Counted from the first letter of the stretch, positions 49,186 to 59,729 are shown. The stretch is DNA of 64,000 bases from Vreelandella nanhaiensis (GCF_003990185.1 NZ_RZHF01000004.1:558001-622000); one strand, 5' to 3'. Program-made: numbers and translations. Notes: generated by a model not told the origin, from the sequence alone.

Positions 49186-50211
49186 ATGCTGAGCTTTGCG
49201 CTTGGAATTGGCACGCAGAACACTCAAGGCGACTGGCTGGAAGTTTACTACCCGGCACCGCTCTACAGTCCGCAGGAAAGCCTGATTAACGCTGCCAGAG
49301 AAGCACTTGATGCGCCCCAGGGCAATGCAGCCGTCAGTTTTTTGCCGGAAGACTGCACCCGCCTTGCCAAGGCGCTTGAAGCCGCGGGCTATCCTGAACA
49401 GGCCGAGCTTGCTGAGTCACTCACCGCCAGCCAGCGCCCGCTGGTGGCCATGTTTCTGGAAACCGATCAGGCGCCGCAAACCGCCCCTGAGGTATACCTT
49501 AAGCTGCATCTGCTCTCGCACCGTCTGGTCAAGCCGCACGGCCTTGATCTAACAGGCATGTTTGGCCTGCTGCGCAATATTGCCTGGACCAACGAAGGCG
49601 CCATCGATATCGAAGAGCTGCCTTCGCGTCGCCTCAAAGCTCGCTTGGCCGGTCGCGCGCTGTCTGTCGACTGCGTGGATAAATTCCCCAAAATGACCGA
49701 CTACGTGGTGCCGACTGGCGTTCGTATTGCCGATACCGCACGAGTTCGCTTGGGAGCGCACCTAGGCGAAGGCACCACGGTGATGCATGAAGGTTTTGTG
49801 AACTTCAACGCAGGCACCGAAGGCCCCGGCATGATTGAAGGCCGCATTTCAGCGGGTGTCATGGTTGGCAAAGGATCTGACCTGGGGGGCGGTTGCTCCA
49901 CCATGGGTACGCTTTCAGGCGGTGGCAATATCGTTATCAAGGTTGGCGAAGGCTGCTTGATCGGCGCCAATGCGGGTATCGGCATTCCGCTGGGCGATCG
50001 CTGCACGGTAGAGTCCGGCCTGTATGTCACAGCAGGCACCAAAGTGGCCCTGCTGGACGACCAAGGTAACGAGGTTAAAACATTGGCGGCGCGTGAACTG
50101 GCAGGCCAAAACGATCTGCTGCTACGCCGCAACTCTAAAAATGGCCGTGTTGAGTGCCTGACCAATAAAAGCGCCATTGCGCTGAACGAGGCACTGCATG
50201 CCCATAACTGA
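49186..50211 (+). CDS. dapD: Tetrahydrodipicolinate N-succinyltransferase, long type
   Basis: Succinylates tetrahydrodipicolinate, opening the succinylase branch of lysine/DAP synthesis. The 341 residues are longer than the E. coli enzyme (274) and match the Pseudomonas-type DapD (about 344), with an N-terminal domain (about 160 residues) before the left-handed beta-helix. Landmarks are [33 protein letters not shown] and [14 protein letters not shown]. It overlaps dapE by 14 bp. Confidence 0.96.
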   Translation: MLSFALGIGTQNTQGDWLEVYYPAPLYSPQESLINAAREALDAPQGNAAVSFLPEDCTRLAKALEAAGYPEQAELAESLTASQRPLVAMFLETDQAPQTAPEVYLKLHLLSHRLVKPHGLDLTGMFGLLRNIAWTNEGAIDIEELPSRRLKARLAGRALSVDCVDKFPKMTDYVVPTGVRIADTARVRLGAHLGEGTTVMHEGFVNFNAGTEGPGMIEGRISAGVMVGKGSDLGGGCSTMGTLSGGGNIVIKVGEGCLIGANAGIGIPLGDRCTVESGLYVTAGTKVALLDDQGNEVKTLAARELAGQNDLLLRRNSKNGRVECLTNKSAIALNEALHAHN

Positions 50212-51370
50212 GCCTGACACACTGTCGCCAACGCTACAGCTTGCCTTCGAGCTGCTCAGCCGCCCGTCAGTGACGCCAGATGATGAAGGCTGCCAGGACA
50301 TCATGATCGAGCGCTTGACCGCGCTCGGTTTTCATATCGAGCCCATGCCGTTTGGCGATGTGCAGAACTTCTGGGCCGTACGCGGCCACCACGGCCCGGT
50401 CATTGCATTTGCCGGCCATACCGATGTGGTGCCTAGCGGGCCGCCCACCGGTTGGGAATTTCCGCCATTTTCACCCTGTATTGATGAACACGGCATGCTC
50501 TGCGGGCGTGGCGCTGCGGATATGAAGGGCAGCTTGGCCGCCATGCTGACCGCCGTTGAGCGCTTTGTAGCCCGTTACCCGGATCACGACGGCCGTATCG
50601 CCTTTTTAATTACGTCTGATGAGGAAGGCCCGGCGGTAGACGGCACTCGCGCCGTGGTCGAGCTGCTTCGCGAACGCAACGAGCGGCTTGATTACTGTAT
50701 TGTGGGCGAGCCCTCCTCTACTGAACGTCTTGGCGATGTGATCAAGAATGGCCGGCGTGGTTCTCTGGGCGGCGTATTGCACATCCATGGAATTCAGGGC
50801 CATGTGGCCTATCCCCACCTGGCGCGTAACCCGATCCACCAGGCTATGCCTGCGCTGGATGCGCTCGTCAATGAGCACTGGGATGCGGGCAATGATTTCT
50901 TTCCGGCTACCAGTTTCCAGATTTCCAATCTGCGGGCGGGCACCGGGGCCACCAACGTGATTCCCGGGGAGGTCGAGGTGGTATTCAACTTCCGCTTCTC
51001 GACAGAAGTGACCCATGAACAGCTTAAAGCCCGTACGGAAGCCCTTCTGACCCAGCACGGCCTGGAGTATCAGTTGGACTGGACGCTGAACGGCGAGCCA
51101 TTTTTAACCGCAGAAGGCGAGCTGGTAGATGCGGCCATTCGAGGCGTAGAAGCGGTTACTGGTGAACGCCCCGCGCTATCTACCAGCGGCGGCACCTCCG
51201 ACGGGCGCTTTATTGCCACACTGGGCGCTCAGGTGGTCGAGCTAGGCCCTCGTAACGACACCATTCACAAGGTAAACGAGCGCGTACGCGCCAGTGATCT
51301 GGATGATTTAAGCCGGATCTACGAGGCAACGCTTCAGGCGCTGCTGACAGATGATGAGGTAAGCGTATGA
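50198..51370 (+). CDS. dapE: Succinyl-diaminopimelate desuccinylase
   Basis: Di-zinc M20-family hydrolase that releases LL-diaminopimelate and succinate. 390 residues with the metal-binding [12 protein letters not shown] (His, Asp), [14 protein letters not shown] (Asp), the catalytic [12 protein letters not shown] (Glu-Glu) and [11 protein letters not shown] (His). Compared with E. coli DapE (375), a short N-terminal extension is present. It overlaps dapD upstream and the next gene downstream (ATGA), so the last three genes are translationally coupled. Confidence 0.96.
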   Translation: MPITEPDTLSPTLQLAFELLSRPSVTPDDEGCQDIMIERLTALGFHIEPMPFGDVQNFWAVRGHHGPVIAFAGHTDVVPSGPPTGWEFPPFSPCIDEHGMLCGRGAADMKGSLAAMLTAVERFVARYPDHDGRIAFLITSDEEGPAVDGTRAVVELLRERNERLDYCIVGEPSSTERLGDVIKNGRRGSLGGVLHIHGIQGHVAYPHLARNPIHQAMPALDALVNEHWDAGNDFFPATSFQISNLRAGTGATNVIPGEVEVVFNFRFSTEVTHEQLKARTEALLTQHGLEYQLDWTLNGEPFLTAEGELVDAAIRGVEAVTGERPALSTSGGTSDGRFIATLGAQVVELGPRNDTIHKVNERVRASDLDDLSRIYEATLQALLTDDEVSV

Positions 51371-51756
51371 TGGAGCGCTATCCGGATATCGAGGTGTATA
51401 TCGCGAGCGTTTCCCACGATACGCTGAACGCCTGGCTTGCTGAGACGCTCCTGGCGGCGCCACTTAGCCCGGCAGGCAAGGGCAAATGGAAAACGCGCGG
51501 CATCTACCAGGGCGGAGACGTACCCGTACTGCTGGTGGAAAATGTGGCCGACGGCTTTGCCAGCCTATGGTTTGATAGCGCTAATACGCCGTGGATGACT
51601 GATCAGGAGTGCGCACAGCATGCTGCTGAAGCGCTCCAAACGGAAATTCGCTGCTCGCTTGGCGGTTGGCACCCGGGCGCTGATCCTGATCGTTTCTGGC
51701 AAGTACTACCGGGTGGCAAGGAAGGCGCTATTGAATGGCCGGATTCAGGACGTTAA
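51367..51756 (+). CDS. Uncharacterised protein coupled to dapE
   Basis: A 129-residue soluble acidic protein whose ATG overlaps the dapE stop as ATGA. It has no signal peptide or membrane helix. Visible features are a central [20 protein letters not shown] and a Trp-rich C-terminal part ([14 protein letters not shown] ... [16 protein letters not shown]). I do not recognise a named family. Strict coupling to dapE suggests a role alongside DAP/lysine synthesis, but this is context only. A strong terminator follows, making it the last gene of the dap unit. Confidence 0.8.
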   Translation: MMERYPDIEVYIASVSHDTLNAWLAETLLAAPLSPAGKGKWKTRGIYQGGDVPVLLVENVADGFASLWFDSANTPWMTDQECAQHAAEALQTEIRCSLGGWHPGADPDRFWQVLPGGKEGAIEWPDSGR

Positions 51757-51785
51757 CCCAATTGCGCTTCGTGCAGTGCTAAAAC

Positions 51786-51813
51786 AATCGACCCCGCCTG
51801 GGCGGGGTCGATT
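51786..51813. terminator. Terminator hairpin shared by the dap unit and the cold-shock gene
   Basis: A perfect 12-bp stem AATCGACCCCGC / GCGGGGTCGATT with loop CTGG lies between convergent genes. The minus-strand side is followed by GTTTT; the plus side has only a short T content. Confidence 0.75.
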
Positions 51814-51862
51814 GTGGTTACGCTAGAAAAGCACTTGTGAATGTACTATTCGCTACTACTTT

Positions 51863-52417
51863 CTACTCAATAATACTCACATCATCGGCTTGCAAACCAC
51901 GGTCGTTCTTGATGACGTGGTAACGCACAATTTGGCCTTCTGCCAACATACGCGGGCCGCGGCCACGGATAGCGCGAAAGTGAACGAACACATCTTCACC
52001 GTTATCACGGGTAATAAAGCCATAGCCCTTGTTAGTATTAAACCACTTCACTTCACCCTCTTCCCGGCCATCGTTGGGGTCGATGACATCTTCTTCGTCA
52101 TCGTCCATTTCGTCGACAGGCTGAGACTGGCGAGGTGCAGCTTTAACACGTGCAGCATCTGAACGCTCTACACCCGGCGTTACCACCACTGGCGTAGCCA
52201 GCGCAGCAGAGGCCAGCGTACCAATACACAAAACGATAAAACTACCCAAGGCAACGGCGATATAGATACCGCTTACACCGCTAATGGCTATTTCAGCCTG
52301 CCATAATTCAGCCAGGGGCGTGTTGGTTAAATGAACAATCCCCGCCAGCAAGAGCGGCGTGGGGGCGGCTAGTAATACACTGATCAATAAACAGCGAAAC
52401 ACAACTTTTTGATTCAT
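51863..52417 (-). CDS. Membrane-anchored cold-shock-domain protein
   Basis: A 184-residue protein with an unusual layout. Two hydrophobic helices (about residues 8-28 and 48-75) are followed by an acidic linker ([16 protein letters not shown]) and a full C-terminal cold-shock domain (residues about 117-184). That domain has the RNA-binding motifs KGYGFI and VFVHF and the KWFN start. The topology would place the nucleic-acid-binding domain at the cytoplasmic face of the inner membrane. CSD proteins bind single-stranded RNA or DNA. A membrane-proximal RNA chaperone is inference. It is convergent with the dap unit and divergent from slyX. Confidence 0.88.
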   Translation of the reverse strand: MNQKVVFRCLLISVLLAAPTPLLLAGIVHLTNTPLAELWQAEIAISGVSGIYIAVALGSFIVLCIGTLASAALATPVVVTPGVERSDAARVKAAPRQSQPVDEMDDDEEDVIDPNDGREEGEVKWFNTNKGYGFITRDNGEDVFVHFRAIRGRGPRMLAEGQIVRYHVIKNDRGLQADDVSIIE

Positions 52418-52527
52418 AGATAATAAAAGCTCTCTTGTTGTATGGGTAACAGACGAAGGACAATACCCGAACTATCAGGCCCATTCCTAACAGTACCGGA
52501 CATACTACACAAGGTTGCCATGTTACC

Positions 52528-52776
52528 ATGACACAAGACTTTTCTCCTGCTGAGCTAGCCCAACATCTTGAAACGCTGGAAAGCCGCCTTGCCTACCAGG
52601 AACACTGGCTGGACACCCTTGATCAGGCGGTCGCGCAACAAGAACGCCGACTCGAAAAGCTCGAGCAGATCAGCACTTTGATGCGCGAACGCCTGCGCGA
52701 ACAGCATCAGGCCCTGCACAGCGGTGACAGCCAAGGAGCGGGCCGCCCGGAAGACGAGGTGCCCCCTCACTATTAG
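52528..52776 (+). CDS. slyX: SlyX family protein
   Basis: An 82-residue, largely coiled-coil protein (residues about 8-62, LETLESRLAYQEHWLDTLDQ and onwards) with the family's terminal PPHY. E. coli SlyX is small and of unknown function, near slyD. No slyD is in this window. It is divergent from the cold-shock gene across 110 bp. A 128-bp gap to ald contains no further gene. Confidence 0.9.
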   Translation: MTQDFSPAELAQHLETLESRLAYQEHWLDTLDQAVAQQERRLEKLEQISTLMRERLREQHQALHSGDSQGAGRPEDEVPPHY

Positions 52777-52904
52777 ATGGCACCCGTACACGCTCTTACG
52801 CACCCCATCTTTTCCACCATCAAGCAGCATATCCGACTTATTGAGCAGCATTGCTCTGTGGTGAATGGCTCTGGGGTGAAATACTGCTAGTGACGACTAA
52901 TTAA

Positions 52905-54023
52905 CTAGCCGCCTACTATGCCCGCCGGATCAACGCGCTCAAGCCCAAAGGCATCCGCTACGGCAGGATAGATTATTTTTCCTGCATGTACATTAAGCCC
53001 GGGCAAAAAGTGGCGATCATCGCTTAACGCCTCACGCCAGCCTTTGTCGGCAAGCGCGAGTACAAATGGCAGCGTGGCGTTAGTTAGCCCCAGCGTCGAG
53101 GTGCGTGCCACGCCTCCCGGCATGTTGGCCACACAGTAGTGCACAATGCCATCCACCAGGTAGGTGGGCGCTGCATGGGTGGTAGGCTTGCTGGTTTCAA
53201 AGCAGCCGCCCTGATCAATTGCCACATCCACCAGCACGCTGCCAGGCTTCATATCAGCAAGCATAGCGCGGGTGATAAGCTTGGGCGCTGCAGCTCCAGG
53301 AATCAGCACAGCGCCTACAATCATGTCGGACTCGCGCACGGCGTGATCCAACGCATCTGCCGTAGAGTAAACCGTTTTGATGCGCCCCTGATACCGTTCA
53401 TCCAGCATATCCAGGCGCGCCAGCGACTTATCCAGAACCGTGACATCCGCACCCAGCCCCAAGGCCATGCGGGCAGCGTTTTCACCCACCACGCCACCGC
53501 CAATCACGGTTACCTTGCCTGGCGCTACACCGGGCACGCCCGGCAGAAGCACGCCCGAGCCGCCTTGGGCTTTTTCCAGACTATGGGCGCCTGCTTGAAT
53601 GGCCATACGCCCGGCTACGGTACTCATGGGAGCAAGCAGCGGTAGCTTGCCCTGAGCATCGGTAATCGTTTCATAGGCAATGCAGGTAGCCCCGCTTTGC
53701 ATAAGCCCGCGCGTCAGCGTTTCCTCAGCGGCCAGGTGCAGGTAGGTAAACAGCACATGCCGAGATGTAAGCCGCGCCACTTCCTCCGCCTGAGGCTCCT
53801 TGACTTTCAACACCAGCTCGGCATATTGCCACAGTGCCTCGACATCACCCTCAATTCGCGCCCCGGCAGCTTCATAGTCGCTATCGTTAAAACCGGCGCC
53901 TTCACCCGCACCTGCCTGCATGCTCACCGCATGGCCACGGCCAGTAAGCTCACGCGCTCCGGCAGGCGTCAATGCCACGCGGTACTCGTGATTCTTGATT
54001 TCCTTGGGAACGGCAATATGCAT
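52905..54023 (-). CDS. ald: Alanine dehydrogenase
   Basis: NAD-dependent oxidative deamination of L-alanine to pyruvate and ammonia, or the reverse amination. The 372 residues match the family. It begins [20 protein letters not shown] with the substrate-binding Arg. KVKEPQ contains the conserved Lys, [14 protein letters not shown] is the Rossmann loop, and [20 protein letters not shown] holds the catalytic Asp. It has no same-strand partner and is convergent with slyX. Confidence 0.97.
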   Translation of the reverse strand: MHIAVPKEIKNHEYRVALTPAGARELTGRGHAVSMQAGAGEGAGFNDSDYEAAGARIEGDVEALWQYAELVLKVKEPQAEEVARLTSRHVLFTYLHLAAEETLTRGLMQSGATCIAYETITDAQGKLPLLAPMSTVAGRMAIQAGAHSLEKAQGGSGVLLPGVPGVAPGKVTVIGGGVVGENAARMALGLGADVTVLDKSLARLDMLDERYQGRIKTVYSTADALDHAVRESDMIVGAVLIPGAAAPKLITRAMLADMKPGSVLVDVAIDQGGCFETSKPTTHAAPTYLVDGIVHYCVANMPGGVARTSTLGLTNATLPFVLALADKGWREALSDDRHFLPGLNVHAGKIIYPAVADAFGLERVDPAGIVGG

Positions 54024-54112
54024 AGCGACATCTCCTGTTGTGGTAAATTAATCAATACGCTTCTTGCATTACAGCACAGCGAGAGACTGCCGCTACCACC
54101 CTGAGCTAAAAC

Positions 54113-54138
54113 AAAAAAAGCGCCCATCACGGCGCTTT
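54113..54138 (-). terminator. Rho-independent terminator of the thioesterase gene
   Basis: AAAGCGCC / GGCGCTTT with a 6-nt loop is followed on the minus strand by an eight-base T-run. Confidence 0.88.
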
Positions 54139-54186
54139 ATGAGAGCTATATTTACTGTTTTACTGCACTTTAGTTAATATTTCCCG

Positions 54187-54621
54187 TTACTCTGCGACTT
54201 GGGCTGCACCATAAATGGCCTGATATTCCCCAGGTAAGCGTTTAGGCCGCCCGCTGGAAAGGGCGATACACGCAAACCGGGTACGTGCATTCAGCAGAGT
54301 CTTGCCATCTTCAAGGCGCTTTAGCTGAAAGCGCCTTGTCAGAGTAAAGCGGCCATCACACTCGACAATCCAGGTAGCAAGCGCAAGCGCGTCGCCTGCA
54401 AACGCTGGAGCCAAGTAGTCGAGCTCGTGGCGATGAATCGCCATAGCGCGGTCCAGTTCGCGATAGCGCTCGATAGATAGTCCCAAGGCTTCGGAGTGGG
54501 CCCAGCTGATCTGCTCGACCCAGCGCAGATACTCGCTGTTATTCACGTGCAGGTAAGCATCAATAGATGCTTCGTTAACGTGAATATTGATCACGAAGGG
54601 ATCAGGTAGCGCCCATTCCAT
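54187..54621 (-). CDS. Acyl-CoA thioesterase, 4HBT/YbgC type
   Basis: A 144-residue hot-dog-fold protein. NEASIDAYLHVNNSEYLRWVE carries the family D-x-Y-x-H-x-N-N motif, with the catalytic Asp and Tyr before HVNN. It probably hydrolyses acyl-CoA or acyl-ACP thioesters; the chain-length preference cannot be read from the sequence. It follows rlmI on the same strand after 75 bp and ends in a terminator. Confidence 0.88.
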   Translation of the reverse strand: MEWALPDPFVINIHVNEASIDAYLHVNNSEYLRWVEQISWAHSEALGLSIERYRELDRAMAIHRHELDYLAPAFAGDALALATWIVECDGRFTLTRRFQLKRLEDGKTLLNARTRFACIALSSGRPKRLPGEYQAIYGAAQVAE

Positions 54622-54696
54622 GATTCCTCTCCTTCACCGTGTCTCTTGCTTACCAACCGCTATCGCGTCCTGATGATGCCTGGCTATCCCAGCGGG

Positions 54697-55887
54697 TTAA
54701 TCGCGAAATACCCGAACGCCTAGCGCTTTCAGATAGGCCGTTTCCGGAATTGCTGGGTGCACCGGATGATCGGGGCCCTGATGGCCTTGGAAAATCACCT
54801 GGCCATGGCGGTCCTGATGGCGTACTGACCCGCGTACCACGTCAACCAGGCGATCTGTTGCCAGGTGCATGGAGCACGATGCGGACAGCAGCAGGCCGTC
54901 GCGGCCCAGCAGACGCATGGCTTCACGGTTCAGGCGTGCATAGGCCCGTTCGCCGTTGGGAATGTCTTTACGCTTCTTGATGAACGCAGGTGGATCAAGG
55001 ATTACCACATCAAACTGTTCGCCGTCGGCTTTCAGCGCCGCCAGCGCTTCAAAGGCATCGCCTTCACCAATCGCTACCTGCTCCTGAACACCATTAAGCT
55101 CGGCATTACGCGCCACTTGTTCAAGCGCCGGGCCAGAAGCATCGATACACAACACTTCAGAGGCGCCACTTGCTGCCGCCTGAACGCCCCAGCCGCCTAT
55201 ATAGCTGAACACGTCGAGTACGCGCTTGCCAGCCACATGGTTATTAAGCCATGCGCGGTTTTCACGGTGATCGAAGAACCAGCCGGTCTTCTGGCCGTTA
55301 AGTACCGGTACAACAAACTGCGTACCGTTCTCTTCAATGACAACTTCATCAGGCAACGTGCCTTTTACTACCTCTACATGCGCTTCCAAGCCTTCCTGAC
55401 GACGCCCACCGGTGTCGTTACGGAAGACAATTACTTCAGGCTTGATCACTTTCTCAAGCGCGTCTACGATTTCATCGGCCAAGGCCTGCATACCTGCCGT
55501 GTTCAGCTGTACCACTAGTACGTCGCCAAACCGGTCAATCACCAGCCCGGGAAGTAGATCGCCCTCGCCATGAATCAAGCGATAAAACGGTTTGGCATAA
55601 AGGCGTTGGCGCAGAGCCAATGCCTGATTGAAGCGGTGTACGAACAGTGACCGGTCCAGACGCATTTCCGGGTCGCGGGACATCACGCGGCCAGCAATCA
55701 GCGAATGCGGGTTGATATACGCCACACCCAGGGTTTTACCATTGGAGGCTTCAACCAGCGCGGCCTCGCCTGCGGTAAAGTTTTTCAGAGGCGTTTCTTT
55801 AATATCCACTTCGTTGGAGTAGATCCACAGATGGCCGGCTTTCAAGCGGCGATCGGCGTTTTTATTCAAGCGCAGGCGTTGGGTCAC
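54697..55887 (-). CDS. rlmI: 23S rRNA (cytosine-1962-C5)-methyltransferase
   Basis: SAM-dependent m5C methyltransferase for C1962 of 23S rRNA. 396 residues from a GTG start (GGAG 6 nt upstream), the same length as E. coli RlmI. An N-terminal PUA domain (RLKAGHLWIYSNEVD) is followed by the methyltransferase with VLDVFSYIGGWGVQAAASGA (SAM loop), VILDPPAFIKKRKD and the catalytic Cys in SASCSMHL. It overlaps no neighbour; mutM is 47 bp upstream. Confidence 0.94.
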   Translation of the reverse strand: MTQRLRLNKNADRRLKAGHLWIYSNEVDIKETPLKNFTAGEAALVEASNGKTLGVAYINPHSLIAGRVMSRDPEMRLDRSLFVHRFNQALALRQRLYAKPFYRLIHGEGDLLPGLVIDRFGDVLVVQLNTAGMQALADEIVDALEKVIKPEVIVFRNDTGGRRQEGLEAHVEVVKGTLPDEVVIEENGTQFVVPVLNGQKTGWFFDHRENRAWLNNHVAGKRVLDVFSYIGGWGVQAAASGASEVLCIDASGPALEQVARNAELNGVQEQVAIGEGDAFEALAALKADGEQFDVVILDPPAFIKKRKDIPNGERAYARLNREAMRLLGRDGLLLSASCSMHLATDRLVDVVRGSVRHQDRHGQVIFQGHQGPDHPVHPAIPETAYLKALGVRVFRD

Positions 55888-55934
55888 AACAGTCTCCAAA
55901 AGCGTAGACAACAAAAAAGTGGGTGCGGGCAGCA

Positions 55935-56762
55935 TCAACGCTGACAGCCAGGGCAATAGACACTGGAACGTTGGCCCAGTGTAATACGCCGAAGCTCAAC
56001 ACCACAGTGCAGGCAGGGCTGGCCCTGACGCCCATATACATTTAGCCGCTGGGCAAAGTAGCCGGGCTCGCCCTGGCCACTGACAAAATCGCGCAGCGTA
56101 GTGCCCCCTTGGGTAATGGCAGCGGCCAGCACCTCTTTGACAGCGGCGGCAAGCATCTCATAGCGTGCCAGGGAAATACGCCCAGCAGCACGCCGTGGGT
56201 CAATACCCGCCATGAACAACGCCTCGGTCGCGTAAATATTCCCTGCCCCGACGACCACTCGGTTATCCATCAGAAAGGGCTTCACCGCAACACGCTTACC
56301 GCGCGACAGCTGGTAGAGCCACTGGCCGTTGAAGGCTTCATCAAACGGCTCCGGCCCTAGGTGAACCAGGCGCCTATCCGCTGTTCCATCACCCAGCTGC
56401 CAATCCACAAAGCCAAAGCGCCTGGGGTCATGGTAGCGCAGTATGTGGCCGCTGGCCGTTACGACATCAATATGGTCGTGCTTTTTGGGAATATCTCCCA
56501 CCTGCGCAATACGCAAACTGCCCGACATGCCCAGGTGCCACAGCAGCGTTGCCTCGTTATCTGCCTGCTGCACGGGAATTTGCAGGTACTTAGCGCGTCG
56601 GGTCAGGGTGCCAATACGCGCGCCGATCAGGCGCTCAGCCAAGTCGTCAGGCACAGGGATACGCAGCCGAGGCTGGCGGACACGTACCTCGGTAATTTCC
56701 TGACCTTCAAGATAGGGAGCAACACCACGCTTGGTGGTTTCAACTTCGGGCAGTTCAGGCAT
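55935..56762 (-). CDS. mutM: Formamidopyrimidine-DNA glycosylase
   Basis: Base-excision repair enzyme that removes 8-oxoguanine and Fapy lesions and nicks the strand. 275 residues. The catalytic N-terminal Pro follows Met in [13 protein letters not shown], with Glu next. A helix-two-turn-helix is followed by the C-terminal zinc finger CLHCG ... YCPGCQ with four cysteines intact. This separates it from zincless relatives. Confidence 0.98.
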   Translation of the reverse strand: MPELPEVETTKRGVAPYLEGQEITEVRVRQPRLRIPVPDDLAERLIGARIGTLTRRAKYLQIPVQQADNEATLLWHLGMSGSLRIAQVGDIPKKHDHIDVVTASGHILRYHDPRRFGFVDWQLGDGTADRRLVHLGPEPFDEAFNGQWLYQLSRGKRVAVKPFLMDNRVVVGAGNIYATEALFMAGIDPRRAAGRISLARYEMLAAAVKEVLAAAITQGGTTLRDFVSGQGEPGYFAQRLNVYGRQGQPCLHCGVELRRITLGQRSSVYCPGCQR

Positions 56763-56846
56763 GAAGAGGACCTAGTAACGATATCGGTACATACAAGGTA
56801 GGTAATGCCGCCAGCAACAACGTACGCATACAAACCCCATGTATGC

Positions 56847-56872
56847 AAAAACCCGGCATGGGCCGGGTTTTT
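56847..56872. terminator. Rho-independent terminator after rpmG
   Basis: AAAACCCGGC / GCCGGGTTTT with loop ATGG has A- and T-runs on both sides. It terminates rpmB-rpmG on the minus strand, 49 bp after the rpmG stop. Confidence 0.9.
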
Positions 56873-56920
56873 CAACAGGCACTCGCCTGCAGTGGAAGCC
56901 GATCGTCATCGCTTACGCGA

Positions 56921-57076
56921 TTACTTGATCTTGGCTTCCTTGTAGATAACGTGCTTACGGACTACCGGGTCGTATTTCTTGAATTCGAACTTGTCCGGCG
57001 TGTTCCGCTTGTTTTTATCAGTGGTGTAGAAGTGGCCTGTACCGGCACTGGACACCAGCTTGATCTTATCGCGCAT
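56921..57076 (-). CDS. rpmG: 50S ribosomal protein L33
   Basis: A 51-residue ribosomal protein, beginning [19 protein letters not shown] and ending [11 protein letters not shown], both characteristic of L33. The zinc-ribbon cysteines are absent, so this is the zinc-free (C-minus) form usual in gammaproteobacteria. GGGAGAG precedes the ATG. It lies 26 bp after rpmB in the universal rpmB-rpmG pair. Confidence 0.97.
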   Translation of the reverse strand: MRDKIKLVSSAGTGHFYTTDKNKRNTPDKFEFKKYDPVVRKHVIYKEAKIK

Positions 57077-57102
57077 GGTTTAACTCTCCCAAAAATGCTT
57101 TC

Positions 57103-57339
57103 TTAGATGGCGTCGCCGCGCTTACGGATTTCAGCCAGAACCGTGTCAATACCTTTCTTGTCAATGATACGCATACCTTTAGAGGAAACGCGCAGCTTGA
57201 CGAAGCGGTTTTCAGACTCAACCCAGAAACGGTGAGTGTGCAGGTTCGGCAAGAAACGACGACGTGTCTTACGCTGGGAGTGTGAAACGTTATTACCAGT
57301 TACCGGACGCTTGCCGGTAACCTGACATACTTTGGACAT
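57103..57339 (-). CDS. rpmB: 50S ribosomal protein L28
   Basis: A 78-residue ribosomal protein, beginning [20 protein letters not shown], exactly the E. coli length. It contains the typical [17 protein letters not shown]. The ATG has GGAGG-like spacing. An in-frame upstream ATG is not used because the family starts at MSKVCQ. First gene of rpmB-rpmG. Confidence 0.98.
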   Translation of the reverse strand: MSKVCQVTGKRPVTGNNVSHSQRKTRRRFLPNLHTHRFWVESENRFVKLRVSSKGMRIIDKKGIDTVLAEIRKRGDAI

Positions 57340-57584
57340 GAGAGCCTCCAACCGCTTGGCGAGTTGTTCAAAACTGTCGGGCAAACCGGAGCAGGGAGGG
57401 AGTCGACGCAGTTAACCGCCTAGCTGTACCCAAATCCGTTATTCAACCCAAGTTTAAAGGTGGCACTTTATACCAGAGCACCCGACTACCGGCAAGCAAA
57501 ACCGCCCAAAGAGGCTAAAAAAAGCCGTTTTTGAGTAATTTCCGCTGAATAGCCAGCGCTACACGCGTGCTTTTCATTTGCTGC

Positions 57585-58259
57585 CTATAGCCAGCCGCGC
57601 TCGGCAAACGAGACCACGTCTCCATCCCCCACCACAAAATGATCCAGTACGCGCACGTCAAAGAGACCAAGGGCCTCTTTCAAGCGGTCGGTAATACGAC
57701 GATCAGCATCGCTTGGCTCAGCCACACCGGAGGGGTGATTATGGGCCAGGATTACGGCGCCAGCGCTAAGTTCTAATGCGCGCTTGGCAACTTCGCGGGG
57801 GTAAACGGATGCGCTGTCTAGGGTACCGCGAAATAGGGATTCATAGCGAATAATTCGATGCTGCGTATCCAAAAAAATTACCGCGAACTCTTCATGCCCC
57901 AAGTGGCGCAACTGTGAACTCAGGTAATGGCGTACCAATTCCGGCGAGGTCAGCGCGTTGCCCCGGGCCAGTTGGCTTGCCAGATGGCGTTTGGAAATTT
58001 CAAGCGTGGCCTGAAGTTGCGCGAATTTGGCACTGCCTAACCCATGGGCGGCGCAGAAGCTGGCTTGATCCGCTTCCAGGAGTGGGCGCAGGCCACCAAA
58101 CGTTGTCAGCAAATCGCGGGCCAAGTCGACCGCTGAGCGCCCCTGGACACCCACACGTAAGAAAATCGCCAAGAGTTCCGCATCTGAAAGCGTCTGTGCG
58201 CCCATGGTTAAAAGCTTTTCCCGTGGCCGCTCACCCTCTGGCCAGTGATTGATTCCCAT
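57585..58259 (-). CDS. radC: RadC family JAB-domain protein
   Basis: A 224-residue protein with an N-terminal helix-hairpin-helix region ([16 protein letters not shown]) and a C-terminal JAB/MPN domain. The metal motif [15 protein letters not shown] (H-x-H...D) is intact. Once linked to recombination repair, its biochemical function remains unsettled. It is adjacent and divergent to coaBC, as in E. coli. The 245 bp between rpmB and radC show no gene. Confidence 0.94.
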   Translation of the reverse strand: MGINHWPEGERPREKLLTMGAQTLSDAELLAIFLRVGVQGRSAVDLARDLLTTFGGLRPLLEADQASFCAAHGLGSAKFAQLQATLEISKRHLASQLARGNALTSPELVRHYLSSQLRHLGHEEFAVIFLDTQHRIIRYESLFRGTLDSASVYPREVAKRALELSAGAVILAHNHPSGVAEPSDADRRITDRLKEALGLFDVRVLDHFVVGDGDVVSFAERGWL

Positions 58260-58444
58260 CTATTCTCCTTGCTTTGTCTGCGCTCATCAAAAGCTCAGTA
58301 AACCTAGCTTACTTGTTGTCTGCCACAATTTACCAAACTAAAATTTGCACCAAACGCGCAAGGCAACGACAGTTTTCATACAAAAATAGACAGTCTGAAT
58401 GGTATGGTAAGCCTCCCAAAGAATACTCATGTGGATCTCCTGCC

Positions 58445-59695
58445 ATGGTTTCTGACACTCCATCAACGCTATCGATGCTTGCCGGCAAACGTATTTTACT
58501 GGGTGTAAGCGCGGGCATTGCAGCGTATAAAAGCGCGCTGATCGTGCGCCTGTTCAAGCAAGCGGGCTGCGAGGTACGTGTGGTTATGACCGATGGTGCT
58601 CAGGCATTTATCACCCCGCTGACACTGCAGGCGCTCTCTGGCGAGCCGGTGCGCACTTCGCTCCTTGACCCGGAAGCCGAGGCTGGGATGGGACATATCG
58701 AACTCGCCCGCTGGGCAGATCTTGTCCTGATCGCCCCTGCGACGGCTGATTTGATCGCTAGGCTGGTTCACGGCATGGCCGATGACCTGCTCACCACACT
58801 GTGCTTGGCCAGCGAAGCTCCCAAACTGATTGCACCGGCGATGAATCAGGCCATGTGGCACCAGCCGGCGACCCAGCGTAACGTAGCGCAGCTAGCGCAG
58901 GATGGTTGGCAACTGATTGGCCCTGCCGCAGGCGACCAGGCGTGTGGCGATGTAGGCCCAGGGCGCATGAGCGAGCCTGACACCATATTCGAAGCGGTGG
59001 CGAACCACTTTACCACTGCCTTTGCGCCCGGCCGCGGTCCCCACGTGGTGATTACTGCAGGCCCGACCCGCGAAGCGCTGGACCCGGTACGCTATCTCTC
59101 CAATCACAGCTCGGGAAAGATGGGCTATGCTCTGGCCGCCGCCGCCGTGGCTCAAGGCGCCCGAGTCACGCTTATCAGCGGACCGGTGAGCCTACCCACT
59201 CCTCATGGCGTAACGCGCATCGATGTTGAGTCTGCCCAGCAAATGCACACAGAAGCTCTGCGCCTGGCGCCGGAGGCGGCGCTGTTTATCGGCTGCGCGG
59301 CAGTAGCCGACTATCGCTCGGCATCACCTGCCGAGCACAAGCTTAAAAAGCAGGAAGATAGCGACACGCTTACCCTCACACTGATAAAGAACCCGGATAT
59401 TATTGCAGAAGTAGCCGCCCTGACGGCTGAAAAGCGCCCTCTGGTGGTCGGGTTTGCCGCAGAAACCCAGCAGATCGAGCGCTACGCGCACGACAAGCTC
59501 CGCCGTAAGAGGCTTGATATGATTGTTGCCAATGATGTCTCTCAAGCGGGCCTGGGCTTTGGCAGCAATGACAACGCGGCACTGCTGCTTTGGCGCACTG
59601 CCGAAGGCATCCAACAGCGTACCGAACCCGCTCAACCCAAAAACCAGTTGGCGCAGGGCATTATTCGCCAGGCGCTGGCGTTACTATCTGTTTAA
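58445..59695 (+). CDS. coaBC: Phosphopantothenoylcysteine synthetase/decarboxylase
   Basis: Bifunctional CoA-synthesis enzyme. The C-terminal CoaB ligates cysteine to 4'-phosphopantothenate with CTP, and the N-terminal CoaC (FMN) decarboxylates the product. 416 residues. [13 protein letters not shown] begins CoaC and PAMNQAMW is its active-site Asn motif. The CoaB half starts [20 protein letters not shown]. The ATG at MVSDTPST is chosen by family length. Its ribosome-binding site is poor, and a later ATG ten codons on is possible. Confidence 0.97.
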   Translation: MVSDTPSTLSMLAGKRILLGVSAGIAAYKSALIVRLFKQAGCEVRVVMTDGAQAFITPLTLQALSGEPVRTSLLDPEAEAGMGHIELARWADLVLIAPATADLIARLVHGMADDLLTTLCLASEAPKLIAPAMNQAMWHQPATQRNVAQLAQDGWQLIGPAAGDQACGDVGPGRMSEPDTIFEAVANHFTTAFAPGRGPHVVITAGPTREALDPVRYLSNHSSGKMGYALAAAAVAQGARVTLISGPVSLPTPHGVTRIDVESAQQMHTEALRLAPEAALFIGCAAVADYRSASPAEHKLKKQEDSDTLTLTLIKNPDIIAEVAALTAEKRPLVVGFAAETQQIERYAHDKLRRKRLDMIVANDVSQAGLGFGSNDNAALLLWRTAEGIQQRTEPAQPKNQLAQGIIRQALALLSV

Positions 59696-59722
59696 TGTTG
59701 GAACTACCTGTTTAATGTTGGA
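59688..59722. repeat. 20-bp tandem duplication at the coaBC-dut junction
   Basis: CTGTTTAATGTTGGA occurs twice with a 20-bp period. The first copy contains the coaBC stop codon, and the second supplies GTTGGAG, the dut ribosome-binding site. It looks like a recent slippage or duplication. Confidence 0.7.
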
Positions 59723-59729
59723 GCCATTC

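Noticed and set aside
54865-55518. 217-codon plus-strand ORF
   Set aside because: Antisense to rlmI, which has the correct family length and catalytic motifs.
57385-57584. Possible terminator or gene in the rpmB-radC gap
   Set aside because: A GGCT-T-run-AGCC element is too short to call a terminator, and no ORF with a ribosome-binding site is present.
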